This document shows positions 50,934-62,115 of a stretch of 64,000 nt of DNA, piece by piece (positions within the stretch are counted from its first letter, which is position 1; every line of letters starts with the position of its first letter). The stretch is taken from contig CAJNOP010000018.1 in assembly GCA_905250075.1 (NCBI GenBank), positions 2,414,569 through 2,478,568 on the forward strand, read 5' to 3'. The notes below the pieces were generated by a model. It saw only the letters and a program-made list of their open reading frames with translations. It ran no database searches and was not told the origin of the DNA. The translations under genes and the position numbers were made by a program. Source of the stretch: Rotaria sp. Silwood1. Taxonomy: Eukaryota > Rotifera > Eurotatoria > Philodinida > Philodinidae.

Positions 50934-53900
50934 ATGGCAAAAATGCGTCATCTTCTATCAATTCTATCTATAATATTATTTATTAAAATAATTCATAGTG
51001 AAGTTACATTTGACTCTATATGTTCACCTGATGTAGAAGTTTCTGGAATGTCATCAACAGATGGTAATGATGAATATTCAATAGATGTATCAGAATCAAG
51101 ATTTTCATCTGACGATGAAATTTCAGGTAAGTAATGATTGGTCATATATATCGATTGATTTTGTTTTTTCTTTTTTTATTATCCTAGTGTATTTAAGACA
51201 AGTCCGTCCAAATTATGGAATTAATGAATTTGTTGTAGCTGCATTTGATCATGATGGAAATGTTGTTGGTCGATTTGATGATCCACAAATAGGAAATTTA
51301 GATGTAAAACATCATACATGTTCAAATGGTGCTACTGTAAGAGTTTTGTTTAAAACGCAAAGATTTGTTATATATATACATATATATATATTTGGTTTAT
51401 TTAGGCTGTTTATGCAGATCAAGTCGATAGTCGTGGTTATCGTGAAATTCCTTTAAAATGGATAGCTTCTGGTGTGCATCAAAATCTTGATGAAATTACT
51501 TTTAGGTAAATGAATTAGATTTTCCTATATAGTATAATTTTTTTTTCTATTTTTCATTTTAGAGCAGCTGTTGTTTCAAATCGACAATTATATCGAGTAA
51601 AAGCAGCTCCTCTAAAACGAGTAAATATTGTTCTGTATTTTATTTTTTTGATAATAAATTTTATTAATTGCTCTTTGTTTTTTTTTCTCTTTGTTGTACA
51701 AAGCGTTTACCACCTGGAGCAAATCCTTATTCACACGATCAATCAATTAATATTGATCATTGTGGTGAAACTCAAGGTTGTTTAATTGTTCCACAACAAT
51801 GTCATAATTCTGCTAAATGTGAATATGTACTTTCATGGCAAGGTCTTGATGAAAATAAAGCTAAATTTCATATTGTTGCAAGAGTACAAGGTTTTGCTGG
51901 TGTTGGATTTTCAAAAGATGAAAGACGGGTAAGAATAAAAGTTAACTTTGACGTTTGAACATGTTCAACTACCGATACTGTGAGATGATTTTAACAAATT
52001 CATATGAATCTAAGGAACAAAAATATGAGAAATCTGAAATTCGCCAAAATTTTAGTTTTTAATCTATTTGCATACTGTGTATGAATTAATGTTTTAGTTT
52101 TTTCTATACCGATTATGTTTAGAAATGCGTGAGGTCAGTACCATGGCAACAAAGAAGTTGTCGAGATTATGAGAAAATAGTTGTTCCTACCATAACTGAA
52201 AATTATAGTTAAAGATTCTATGATTTTTAAGTGAATTATCGTAGGAATCATAGCAATCATAATATGATTCAATAGTGATGATCTAAAAAATTACTAATGA
52301 TCGTCGAATAAATAAATAAATAAGTATTGAAGGACTTTTCGATGTAAACACTAGAATAGTTTTTTCTCAACTGAGAACAAATTAGACTTACTGAGGCCAT
52401 AACTAGTACCACTAGAATAGAAGTTATCAACATAAATGGAACACAGTTTGAAATTCAAATCGACACTAGACTTACGATTTATCTTACTATTTTATCTATC
52501 TATCGATAGTAATATTTGACATAGTCAAATTTCAACAAAGTTTTATTACAAATCCTTCATGAAATATGAAGAGCAAAAAGCTTAATGAGGCATACCGATA
52601 ACCATTATGGATTCCATCTCTAGTTGCTGCGACCAGAAAATTTTGGTTCCGTACATCGTTAATCATGTCACTCAGAGCTATTGTATAGAAAATAAACACA
52701 TAAAAACTATGATAAAATCAGCGGTAAAAAAATAGTTTTTATATATTGACAAACTTCAACAACTATGACATTCTTCAACTCTTTAGAAATTTCTTGTCGT
52801 TTAATGCCGCAATATTCTCTATCAATTATCGATAATCTACAACTATTAAGAGAACAAATAAAGTTTAATTTTTTTTCTCTCATTAGAGTTCCAAAGTAAA
52901 ATAATGAATTCAATCTTTTATGTGTTTTGAGTAGTTGCTCGTGGAATGATGATTCTAAGTTTATAATTTTCAAAGAAGCTTTTTTTTCCGTTCATTCAAG
53001 GGTGATGATCAAGTTATTTTATGTGCAAAAGATACTCAAGGTCATGTCAATGTTTATAATATGTTTGTTAGTGTTCAAAATCCACAATATGTTTTTCGCG
53101 GACGCCCATCGTATGGTTTACGAGATGCGGAGGGCTATTCTAATGGATCACATATTATTTGTAAATTCGAAAAAGATTTATCACCACATACAGATGATTT
53201 AGTTGAAAACGACGGACGCAATCAGGGTAGAATTGATCAAGATAAATTAGTTGATTTACGACAGCCACATTATATGTATCCAATTTTTTCGGAGGCAGAT
53301 TTATCGACACCACAAGGTATGTAAAATATAGTAGAAAAATATGATAAGATGATGCTTTTGTTTTAGGAATGCGTATCCCTTTTCAAGATATTTCAATTGT
53401 TGATAATCATCCAGTTAATTTTCAACGTCGTCTTTTGCAAAAATCACATCCAGCAGCGGGTTCTGTTCTAGCTAAAATTCATGGTAGAATAAATTAGAAT
53501 GATTCAAGTATTTTATTTTGTTTGATTTTGTTTTTATCTAGCTATTTTGAATATAATTGCTTGGGTTCTTCTTGCATCAGCTGGTGTTATGGTTGCTCGT
53601 TATTTTGATTCAATTTGGCCTGAATATGAACGACGAGTTATAGATAATACAGGTGCTGTAACAGTAGAACAAGTTCCAATACGTCGACCATTTTCGTACT
53701 TTACAGTAATTAACTATAATAGTTTTCTTTTTAGTTACAAATGATTGTATCTATTTGTTTTATTATTAATAGATTGTTCCTCCTATTATGGGTATTGTAG
53801 CTATATTAACATGGATTGCATTTTTTTGTATTCTTTTTGAACTCAACTGGCAATGGACACATGGAACACATCATATGTGGCATTCAATTCTCGGTGTTAT

Positions 53901-54816
53901 TGTACTTGTTTGTGCTTTTCTGGCCGTATGTAAAAAATTATTTCTATTAAATTATATGATACAAATGTTTGTAAAGTTGAAAAAAAATATATCAATACGT
54001 TAGACTACTCAGTTTTAAAAAATTTTATTTCAAACTAGTGTTTACTATTGATTGTTTTGCAAACTCGAAAGAAAAGTCTTTTTCTATTCAGTGTATAAAA
54101 TTATATTTAGAAATATAGTTTAATTTAAAAATAATGTCGACACAGATATTCTTGTAGTCATTTCTAATATGTATTTAACTGAATGAAAAATGAAAACATC
54201 AAAAGAAAAAAAGAAAGAATTATAATTCTATTAAGATATTATTCATGTTTAAATTTTTTTAGCCAATTATTGGTGTTTTACGACCAGCATTTCGTACAAA
54301 AGCTTATTGTGTTTGGTATTGGATTCATTGGTTAATTGTTTCATTAGCTCATTGTCTGGCTATTCCGGTTATATTTTTGGGCATGGATAATCGTCGTTTA
54401 GATTTATGGACATGGTGTTCATGGTTATTATTTGGTTGGTGTATATTTCATTTTATTGTTCAACTTATTTTTGAAATTCATGCTTGTTGTTATGTCAGAC
54501 GAGAATATGAACGTAAGGGAAAATTTTTAAATTAAAAAAAATAAAACAAAAGATATATTGATTTACTTTGAATTTATGTTAGATGTTGAACAAGGAGATC
54601 CTTATCTGGAAAAGAAAGCAGGTCAACATTTGAGACGTGAACATGTACCGGTAAGTCGAAGATTTCTTATTATTACAAAAAAATTCTTATTTTTCATTTT
54701 TTTTTTATTAAAAGGGTGAAACATGGAAACCAGCATTGTTAGGTATTTATTTATTTGTCACATTAATTGTGGTTATTATTCTTATCCTTGCTATTATCTT
54801 TTATCAAGGTTATTAG
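50934..54816 (+). CDS. Reeler-DOMON-cytochrome b561 ferric-chelate reductase (FRRS1/SDR2 type)
   Basis: Twelve exons (50934-51126, 51188-51336, 51405-51505, 51563-51620, 51704-51928, 53001-53316, 53367-53483, 53542-53705, 53773-53925, 54263-54512, 54583-54650, 54715-54816) give 631 aa. A signal peptide (LLSILSIILFIKIIHS) is followed by a Reeler-like domain (residues about 30-165, ending RAAVVSNRQLYRVKA). A DOMON domain follows (about 185-310, CEYVLSWQGLD, FAGVGFSKD), then a cytochrome b561-type membrane core. Candidate haem-ligand His are in AKIHAILNIIAWVLL, in THHMWHSILGVIVL and in WIHWLIVSLAHCLA. A final helix ends in FYQGY. This is the domain order of FRRS1, which moves electrons across membranes to reduce ferric iron or other acceptors. 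Intron 5 (1072 bp) is exceptionally long. Confidence 0.93.
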
Positions 54817-57132
54817 ACCTTGCATTTTTTTTCCTTTAAATATAATAACTTTAATCTGACTAATCGAACATTTGTTTGTATACTGCGTGAGCAATAAGAG
54901 GAATATACTCATATTGTGTTTTTTTTTTCATCAGGATTAGATTAGACAAGAAGTGTGTCTTTTATTGTAGAACATTTTTTTCTTGTTTTTTTTTTAAACA
55001 GTATTCTTATAATAATATTCTGGTTTTGCTTCTCCGTTTTCTTACATGTGTGACAGTGAATATTTGAAAAAATAAATTTTCCTTTTGTTCTATAGTGAAG
55101 AAAAAAGATTTAAAGTGTTTATATACGTATAAATGAAATTAAATGAAAGATTACGATGAGACAAGAAGAAAAGATTTGATGTCATTAGACAAGTTGTTCG
55201 AAAATATATTGGCAAAATCCAAGAAAAATGGGACGTGACCATATTGTCTCTTTTAGATCACATCTAATTAAATTTAATTAGTTAATTAATAAAAAGGTAA
55301 TTAGAAAATAACTTTCTAAATTTATGATGAATAAGTCCAAGAATTTCGAACTCGATTCCATATCCAAAACTATATCTATGGTGAAAATTTCAGCAAGATC
55401 AGAAACCAAAAACTTGTTTCTACCAAAACCGATTTTTCAAAGGAATGCTCATATTCTAGAATGAGACTCTTTATTTAACTATCATCTCAAGATCTGCAAT
55501 AAAGGTTTGTATCATATAAAACTGATTTTTAAATATTTCATTCAGTAATATGGGAATTTTTCGTTTCTATATTCGTACTCATTGACATCACTAACAACAA
55601 ATGCACACAATGTTGTGTGAAATGTAAGCATATTCAGAAAAAACTTGGGTAGTGATTTTGTAGTCTAAATAATTTTCGACAAAACTGGCAACTTAGTTTT
55701 CCAGAATACTACCTAAAATTGCAATATTTGTAAATGAAAATGCGTGTAGTGAAAGCTTTTGTTTTTATTTTGGGTCACATGGCTAAGATTAGTTTTTCAA
55801 TAATAATTCGGCGTCAAATAATAGGTCTATAGAACTGAGTTTTTTCAGGGTATATGGAGTAACTCAACATACATTTGTTATAGAGAAATTTCAGAATCTA
55901 GAGAAAATTACGTATAAAAAATTGCTCTAATATTTCACAACGAATATCTATCATTAATAGAATTTATGATACTTTTAAATGGATTTATATAAATTTCATT
56001 GAAGCTATGAATGAACAAAAAAAAAATATTGTTAAAATATTTCAATTAGTTATAATTAAGATGGATGAAAAATTTTTGTTTTTATTATAAAATTGGATAA
56101 TTGTGCTTCATATTGAACTAAAAATTATTTGTAGCGAATTATATTCTTGTTTTGAAGACCACGCCTCACCTAAAGGTACAGTCATAAAGATAGTCAAACG
56201 GGTTTCGTCAAAGTCGAGAATAGATCGAAGATGACACATCACGACCTAAATGATGTGTATAATTGAGATGAAATCCAAAAATATCGTCAAACAACTTAGC
56301 ATATATGAAGAAGAGTTTTGGTAAAAATGAGCAAGAACTACAGCGATTATATAACGGAGTAATTGTTGTTAAGCCACGTAGTTTTATCATCAACAAAGTG
56401 ATTAAAAGTGATCCATAGCATAAATTGATAAAGTTTTAAAATTTTGAACAATATTTTGATAATTTCATTATCATTTTTGATTGATTATTCCATCCATTCA
56501 TAAGTCTCATAATTACATGTTAATTATAAGGCTCGTTGACTTGAAAAAAAAACTTGTGTTCATTAAATTATTTATGAATTTTCAATTGTTGTAATCTTTT
56601 ACATTGAATATTGAAGCAAATTCACTTTTGTACAGATAAGAATTCTGTATGTATTATATTTAGATATGTTTGAAATGTGATAAAACATAAAGAAAATATT
56701 GTTTTAACTTCTTTATCGGTTTCTTTTGATAACGATTGATAAATCAAACAGGATCTCACTGAAATCGGTTGTAAAATGTTGACATAATATAATAAATATT
56801 AATATACGCATATGCTTAGGTCGTACCAAAAGCAGTCGCGAACGTACTTTACTTCATATTTTAAAGCTGAAAGAAACTTTCTCTCTATATCGAGTAATAG
56901 TGAATACGGCACCCTATTTTTTCTTGTGCGATAACAGCATTCGTCAAATAGCATCATAATAAAAAAATTATGATGAGAGGTATTTGTTATGATATGTGAC
57001 GACAATATCAGATCATATTTGCCTTCGACATATATTCTTTTGGTAATCTTTTCTTTCTTCCCGTTCTCTCTGTGATACCTACCCGTTTCTAATGAGAGAT
57101 TATATATTCATAAAGATCTATCGCATTAGTTT
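54817..57132. other. 3' UTR and intergenic, no gene seen
   Basis: AT-rich. The sequence at 56815-56850 could be an end of the mariner copy that follows. No gene is recognised. Confidence 0.45.
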
Positions 57133-57402
57133 GAATCGAAAGGTATGACAAAAAAGCTACGTTCAACTAATTCTTCGGATCTAATACCATGTGATTTTTG
57201 ATTATTCGATTTAATCAAACAAAATCTAAGTAATAAAAACGATTGAGAACCATTGCAACGTTCTGTAACAAACTTCATGAATTCTTTATATAAAGAAGAG
57301 TATTAAAAAAAATTCGATAAATAGGTTGAACGAGTACCATTATGTGTGGATAGTCAGTGTGATTTCTTCAAACACTCAACGGTAGAAAAACTTGATGAAT
57401 AA
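57133..57402 (+). mobile_element. Mariner/Tc1 transposase C-terminal remnant
   Basis: One frame, interrupted by stops (one a TGA where Trp is expected after PCDF), reads SSDLIPCDF, LFDLIKQNLSNKND, EPLQRSVTNFMNSLYKEEY, KKFDK and VERVPLCVDSQCDFFKHSTV. This follows the well-known SPDLAPCDFWLF...KEEY...W..R...C....G.YFE pattern at the end of mariner-type transposases, including the last catalytic Asp of the DD(D/E) triad region. About 90 codons remain; the 5' two-thirds is missing or unrecognisable. It is an old dead DNA transposon. Confidence 0.7.
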
Positions 57403-59034
57403 GTTTCTGTATACCTTTTCATGTACGCTAATGTACATATATGAAGATAGGTAGACATCAAAGAAGACGAGAAAAGAAACTGCTAGCGCAAATCTCTGTG
57501 GGATTAAAATGTAAAAAATGATTGGAGCTCATCGAGTATGGGTGCGGATCTAGGAATTCTTAGATCCTATGGGAGAGTCCAGGTAGGATTCAGTAAGTTC
57601 TATTTGTGACAGTTTATCGATCCCACCTGTTATTGCCTATAGAGAAAGAAGTGTAAATTTTTACTCTATATACTGCTATTAGATCATGTCTCACAAAGAG
57701 AGAGGCGAAGATCAGGAAGACGATACACCATGAAGACCAATAGAATTTGATGTTGTTGTCACATATCATAACAAATAGCTCTGAACGCATTTATATTATT
57801 ATGACATTAATTGAATAATGATGCAAGATCACAGAAAAATAAAGCGTCGTTTTTACTATTCATTCATATAAACAGAGAGTTTCTGGAAGCTTTTTAAGCT
57901 GAATTACATTACTTTCACCACTACTTTTAATGCAACGTAAGTATATTCTTAGGCTTGATCTCATTAAGCATACAAAGAAGCTTTTTTTAAACTTTACTAT
58001 TGGATATAAATATTTGTTTTGGAAGTGTAATACAACTAAATGGTAATTAATCAGTATTATTCATATTCAAACTGATACAATTTTATAACCACACTATTAA
58101 TGATGATAAGAAGATTAGAGTGGCAGGACTTACTAAGTCAAAATTTATTTCATCTATATGTCAGTCACGTGCTTTGAGTTTTTGTTAGTTCCTATTTTAA
58201 GTAAAAGTTTTCTAATTCAATGATAATAATATTGGATTGTTGATATGATTCTTTTTCTAGATAAGATGTCTCTAATTGAATATTTCAAAAGATAACATAG
58301 GGTGTACATTTTTGAAGAGAAAAAATATCTTTAATTTTTACATAAACTTAATGTAATAAAATAATTTGTCCTTACATCAACATAATAAGATAGTTTTAAA
58401 TTTGCAGAACTGTATAAGTCGAGTACTTACTTGTTGAAGAATATAGGTGGTTTTGAAAAAAATTTGAAAGAAAATACAAAGTAAATAAGCAGTTCCTTAT
58501 TCTCTGTATATAGATTCTTTACTATTTCAGGTATTCGTTTTTGTATTCTTTCGAGAAGAAATAATATGAAAAAGAAGCACACCATCACTTTTACCTTTTA
58601 ATCTTATTTATTTTTGTACCGTAGATTTATGTGTTTTGAAAATTGAGAGGTAAAATCGCACAGACGTCAGCTATCAAGTATAGTTAATACTGATTTATAT
58701 GGTCTTCATTTATCACCTTATGCTCTCTAGTTTTCTCTGTATTCTCTATATTTTATTCCTCTGCCGACTTATTTTCTTTCTCTGCTACCATATACATGGG
58801 CGTTTTTCTCACCAACATAACTATTCTTATACTTAACTAAATTTTCTCTTTTAATAAATGCTCGTGATGTTAGCGTCAACAGATGACACTCTATGACGCT
58901 CACTGTCTATATATTTTTGTCATGAGTTTTTATCTTCCTATTTTGACACCGTTCTTTGATTTCTCTCCCATTGGTTTCAGCCTCCTAAGTAGTTGTTGTT
59001 TTTCTTCTTCTAGGAGTGATCAATTTACATTTGC
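57403..59034. other. Intergenic, pyrimidine-rich toward its end
   Basis: No gene is seen. From about 58700 to 59020 the plus strand is unusually rich in C and T. The same character resumes at 59450-59580 on the other side of the ATTTAAAT foldback, which suggests that the foldback was inserted into one CT-rich stretch. Confidence 0.45.
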
Positions 59035-59059
59035 GGAAATTTATTAAATCAAAAAAGTA

Positions 59060-59435
59060 CATTGTGAACAATTTAAATTTAACATAAATAAAATTTTTTT
59101 TATTATGAAAATTTAAATTGATTTAAATCGGATTCAAATTCAATAAAAAAATATTTGAATCCAATTTTCATCCATTTAAATGAGTCTAAGCCCGATTCTC
59201 ATGCATTTAAATCCAATTCAAATACATTTCAGTCTATTTAAACGCATTAGAAGCATATTTAAAACGATTTAAATCCATTTAAATTGGACTTAAATACCTT
59301 AGAATCGGATTTAAACTCATTTAAATGGATGTAAATTGGATTGAAACCTATTTTTATTGGATTTGAATCCGATTTAAATAAGTTTAAATTAATATATTTT
59401 AAATTTAAATTGTTGGAAATTTAAATTAAAAATAA
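59060..59435. repeat. ATTTAAAT-rich foldback element
   Basis: Outer arms share AATTTAAATTTAA and GATTTAAATCGGATTCAAAT in inverted orientation (about 59070-59140 and 59350-59425). The interior is a run of degenerate units built on CATTTAAATnnAnT, spaced about 12-30 bases, many of them palindromic. It is not coding. The flanking sequence on both sides is CT-rich spacer. Confidence 0.6.
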
Positions 59436-59806
59436 ATAACAAAACAATGCCATTCCTATCTTCTTCCCTCTCACATCAACATCACTGTTATTTTCTCTCT
59501 GTCGTTATTATTATTGCTTTTTTATTCTTCTTGTTACCTTCATCATTATTGTTATTATTCACGTCCTGTTATATGTGTTTTTGCTTAGTTAACACATCCG
59601 AGGTAATTCGAGTCTCTTAGAAAATATCTTTAACAGATGCATGTTCCTGTACATTCATCTTCCGATAAATGCAACCGTTAGCCTTTTAAACGAGGTTTCC
59701 TGAGGATATTCGAGCATCCTCGAAAGGGAGTTTGAACATGGTCAAAAAAAAGAATTTTTTTTTATCTCATTCGATTCCTTGAAAAGTAAGGGTATGATAT
59801 TTTTTC

Positions 59807-60217
59807 AAGGGGGTAAATGCAGACGCCTAGCACCCAGCACCTGCTCAGCACCTACAGCACCTACCAGCACCTACCAGTACCTACCGGCACCTACCAGCAC
59901 CAACCAGCACCTACAGCACCTACAGCACCTATTAGCACCTGCCAGCACCTACCAGCACCTACCAGTACCTACAGCACCTATTAGCACCTGCCAGCACCTA
60001 CAGCACCTGTTCGGCACCTATACCGCATTTCACTATGAGCACCTACGGCACCTTCAGCACCTGCAACCATTGTTTCATTATCTTAAGTACTTAAGACAAT
60101 AGAATAGTTGTTGAAGATGCTGAAAATGCCGTAGGTACCGTAGGTGCTCATAGTGGAATGCGGTATACGTGCTGTAGGTGCTGAGCAGGTGCTGGGTGCC
60201 TGCACTTTCCCCCTTGT
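59807..60217. mobile_element. Hairpin-ended element carrying a CAGCACCTAC minisatellite
   Basis: The ends are CAAGGGGGTAAATGCAG and, inverted, CAAGGGGGAAAGTGCAGG. The inverted arms continue with CACCCAGCACCTGCTCAGCA, CTACAGCAC and CACTATGAGCACCTACGG. The left arm is expanded by about 20 degenerate copies of a 9-12-base CAGCACCTA(C) unit (59828-60015). The middle holds a perfect palindrome, CTTAAGTACTTAAG (60082-60095). It interrupts the left arm of the larger foldback between blocks that are contiguous in the right arm, so it is the younger insertion. The long open frames across it are due to the repeat. Confidence 0.75.
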
Positions 60218-60565
60218 ATTTTTTTTAATTTTCAGAATCTTATGTAACAGAGCTATAGGCTTGACAACAAAAGGAAGTCTGAAAAGTCGCAAAAAACACG
60301 TTTTTCGACACCTTTCAGTATTTCGCCTTTAACTCCATCATTTTTCATCCGCTTCTTTCGTACAACGTCTGATTCGAAGGAGCGTATCAAACCGAACAAA
60401 AACATTTTGTATGAGGCTTTCAAAAAGTGGAGTCTTCAGAGAGAATAAAATTAGTTTTTCTCAAAAAGCTCCAGTTTTGTTTGGAACCAGCGTGTTTTCA
60501 TTGCAAACTGTTTTTCGAGGCTATACAACTCGAACCCATGTAAAAAAATAACCGGAAAAATCAGA

Positions 60566-60705
60566 TTTTAATCGATTTTTTCCTGATTAATAATCGATTA
60601 TAATGGCACGATTTTAATCAGATTTTTATCTGATTTTTATGATTAAAATTGAATTAAAATCGTGCCATTATAATCGATTATTAATCAGAAAAAAATCGAT
60701 TAAAA
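60566..60705. repeat. Nearly perfect 53-bp hairpin
   Basis: Arm 60566-60618 (starting TTTTAATCGATTTTTTCCTG) and arm 60653-60705 are reverse complements with a single mismatch in 53 positions. They share the non-repetitive core ATAATGGCACGATTTTAAT. The loop is 34 bases. Such identity, compared with the diverged outer arms, means recent origin or continued gene conversion. Confidence 0.9.
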
Positions 60706-60811
60706 TCGATTGTATGTAAAAGTTTATAAAAATGAATTAAACTCGAGTTGCTCTCAGTTTCTTACCTGGCTGCCTTTCAGTCAATTTTCATCTATTATTG
60801 CTTCCTAATGC

Positions 60812-60985
60812 ATTTTAATCTATCTTTCTCTGTTTTCCAATTTTAATCCACCGTTACTTGTTCTCCGATTTTAATCTTGCTTACCTGTTTTCCCATTTTA
60901 ATACATTTTTACCTGTTTTCTGATTTTAATATTTACTTACTGGATAATCGATTTTAATCATTTGCTTCGAAAACAGGTGGTTTTA
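60812..60985. repeat. Six-copy 28-bp tandem repeat
   Basis: Six successive units begin ATTTTAATC or ATTTTAATA and continue with a T/C-rich tail of the kind TTACCTGTTTTCC. Periodicity is 27-30 bases and copies are diverged. Confidence 0.7.
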
Positions 60986-61707
60986 CCAATATTCGAACGC
61001 GAAACCCTAGTTTTCCCATGAGTTTTCTGTATTCTCCGTGGCGAGAAACCCTTAGGCTGTTGCCAAGCTAGTGCCTGACATGTATACTAAAATTGGAACT
61101 CCTATATAAATTGAATCACTTGAGATTACGCAATTACATAAGTAATCGATTAAAATCCGGAGTAGTCGATTAAAATCAATTAAATCCCATACTAATCGAT
61201 TAAAACTCACATAAACCCATTAAAATCTGTTAAATCGAGAGATTAATCGATTAAAATTGATTGCAGTATTAATCGACAACTTGTGTCCTTGTAAAAACAA
61301 TTAGCGTAATCGCTATGGAAATAAAATGTGAAACATACAAACCAATTCTCATTGACTTCATGCAAACTGACATTTTCATGCATATTACGACATATTTCCT
61401 TGTCATTCCTCTTCTTACACCAAAGAATTTCAAAAAGGCAACACTCAATAAATACTACAGTAAAATATTACTTATAGATGCTTTCTGAGAGTGTTTTTGA
61501 AGACGGATCTCACGATCTGCGTTGAATCTTAACCCTATCTCACATGGTTCGTGATGGATACAAACCCTATTTTCCATATCTCGGGTGTGGAGGGGTGAGA
61601 GTCACGCTCGAAATTTCCACCCCATATATACTAACGATCCTTTCATATTCTGTTTCATAATAAACAATTATTTCGGATTTTCGAAAAGAAACTCGATCCT
61701 TCTGATG

Positions 61708-62115
61708 TTTTTAAAAATAACCGATTTTAATCGATTACTAGCATCAATTGATTAAAATCGATTCGATTTTTAATTGATTATCTCCGATTTTATAAAAATA
61801 ACTAATTTTAATCGACTGTTACTAATAATCGATAAAAATCGATTAGATTCTTAAATCAATATTCCGGACTTTATAAAAATAACTGATTTTAATCGACTGT
61901 TACTAATAATCGATAAAAATCGATTAGATCCTTAAATCAATGTTCCAGATTTTATAAAAATAACTGATTTTAAGCGATTATTCTAATTAATTGATTCAAA
62001 TTGATTAGATTTTTAATCGATTACTTCGGATTTCATAAAAACAATTGATTTTAATTGACTCTTACTTTCAGTCGATTAAGATCGGTTAGACCTTTAGGAT
62101 TTTTTTGAAAGTAAT
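61708..62115. repeat. Five-copy 80-bp tandem repeat
   Basis: Units recur with TTATAAAAATAACTGATTTT starts at about 61711 (variant), 61791, 61871, 61951 and 62032. Each contains one or two AATCGAT motifs. Units two and three differ at only about five of 80 positions; outer units are more diverged, as expected for unequal exchange in the middle of the array. Confidence 0.8.

Noticed and set aside
59779-60102. Open frame rich in Ala-Pro-Thr and His-Leu-Gln repeats
   Set aside because: It is the translation of the CAGCACCTA minisatellite inside a hairpin element, not a gene.
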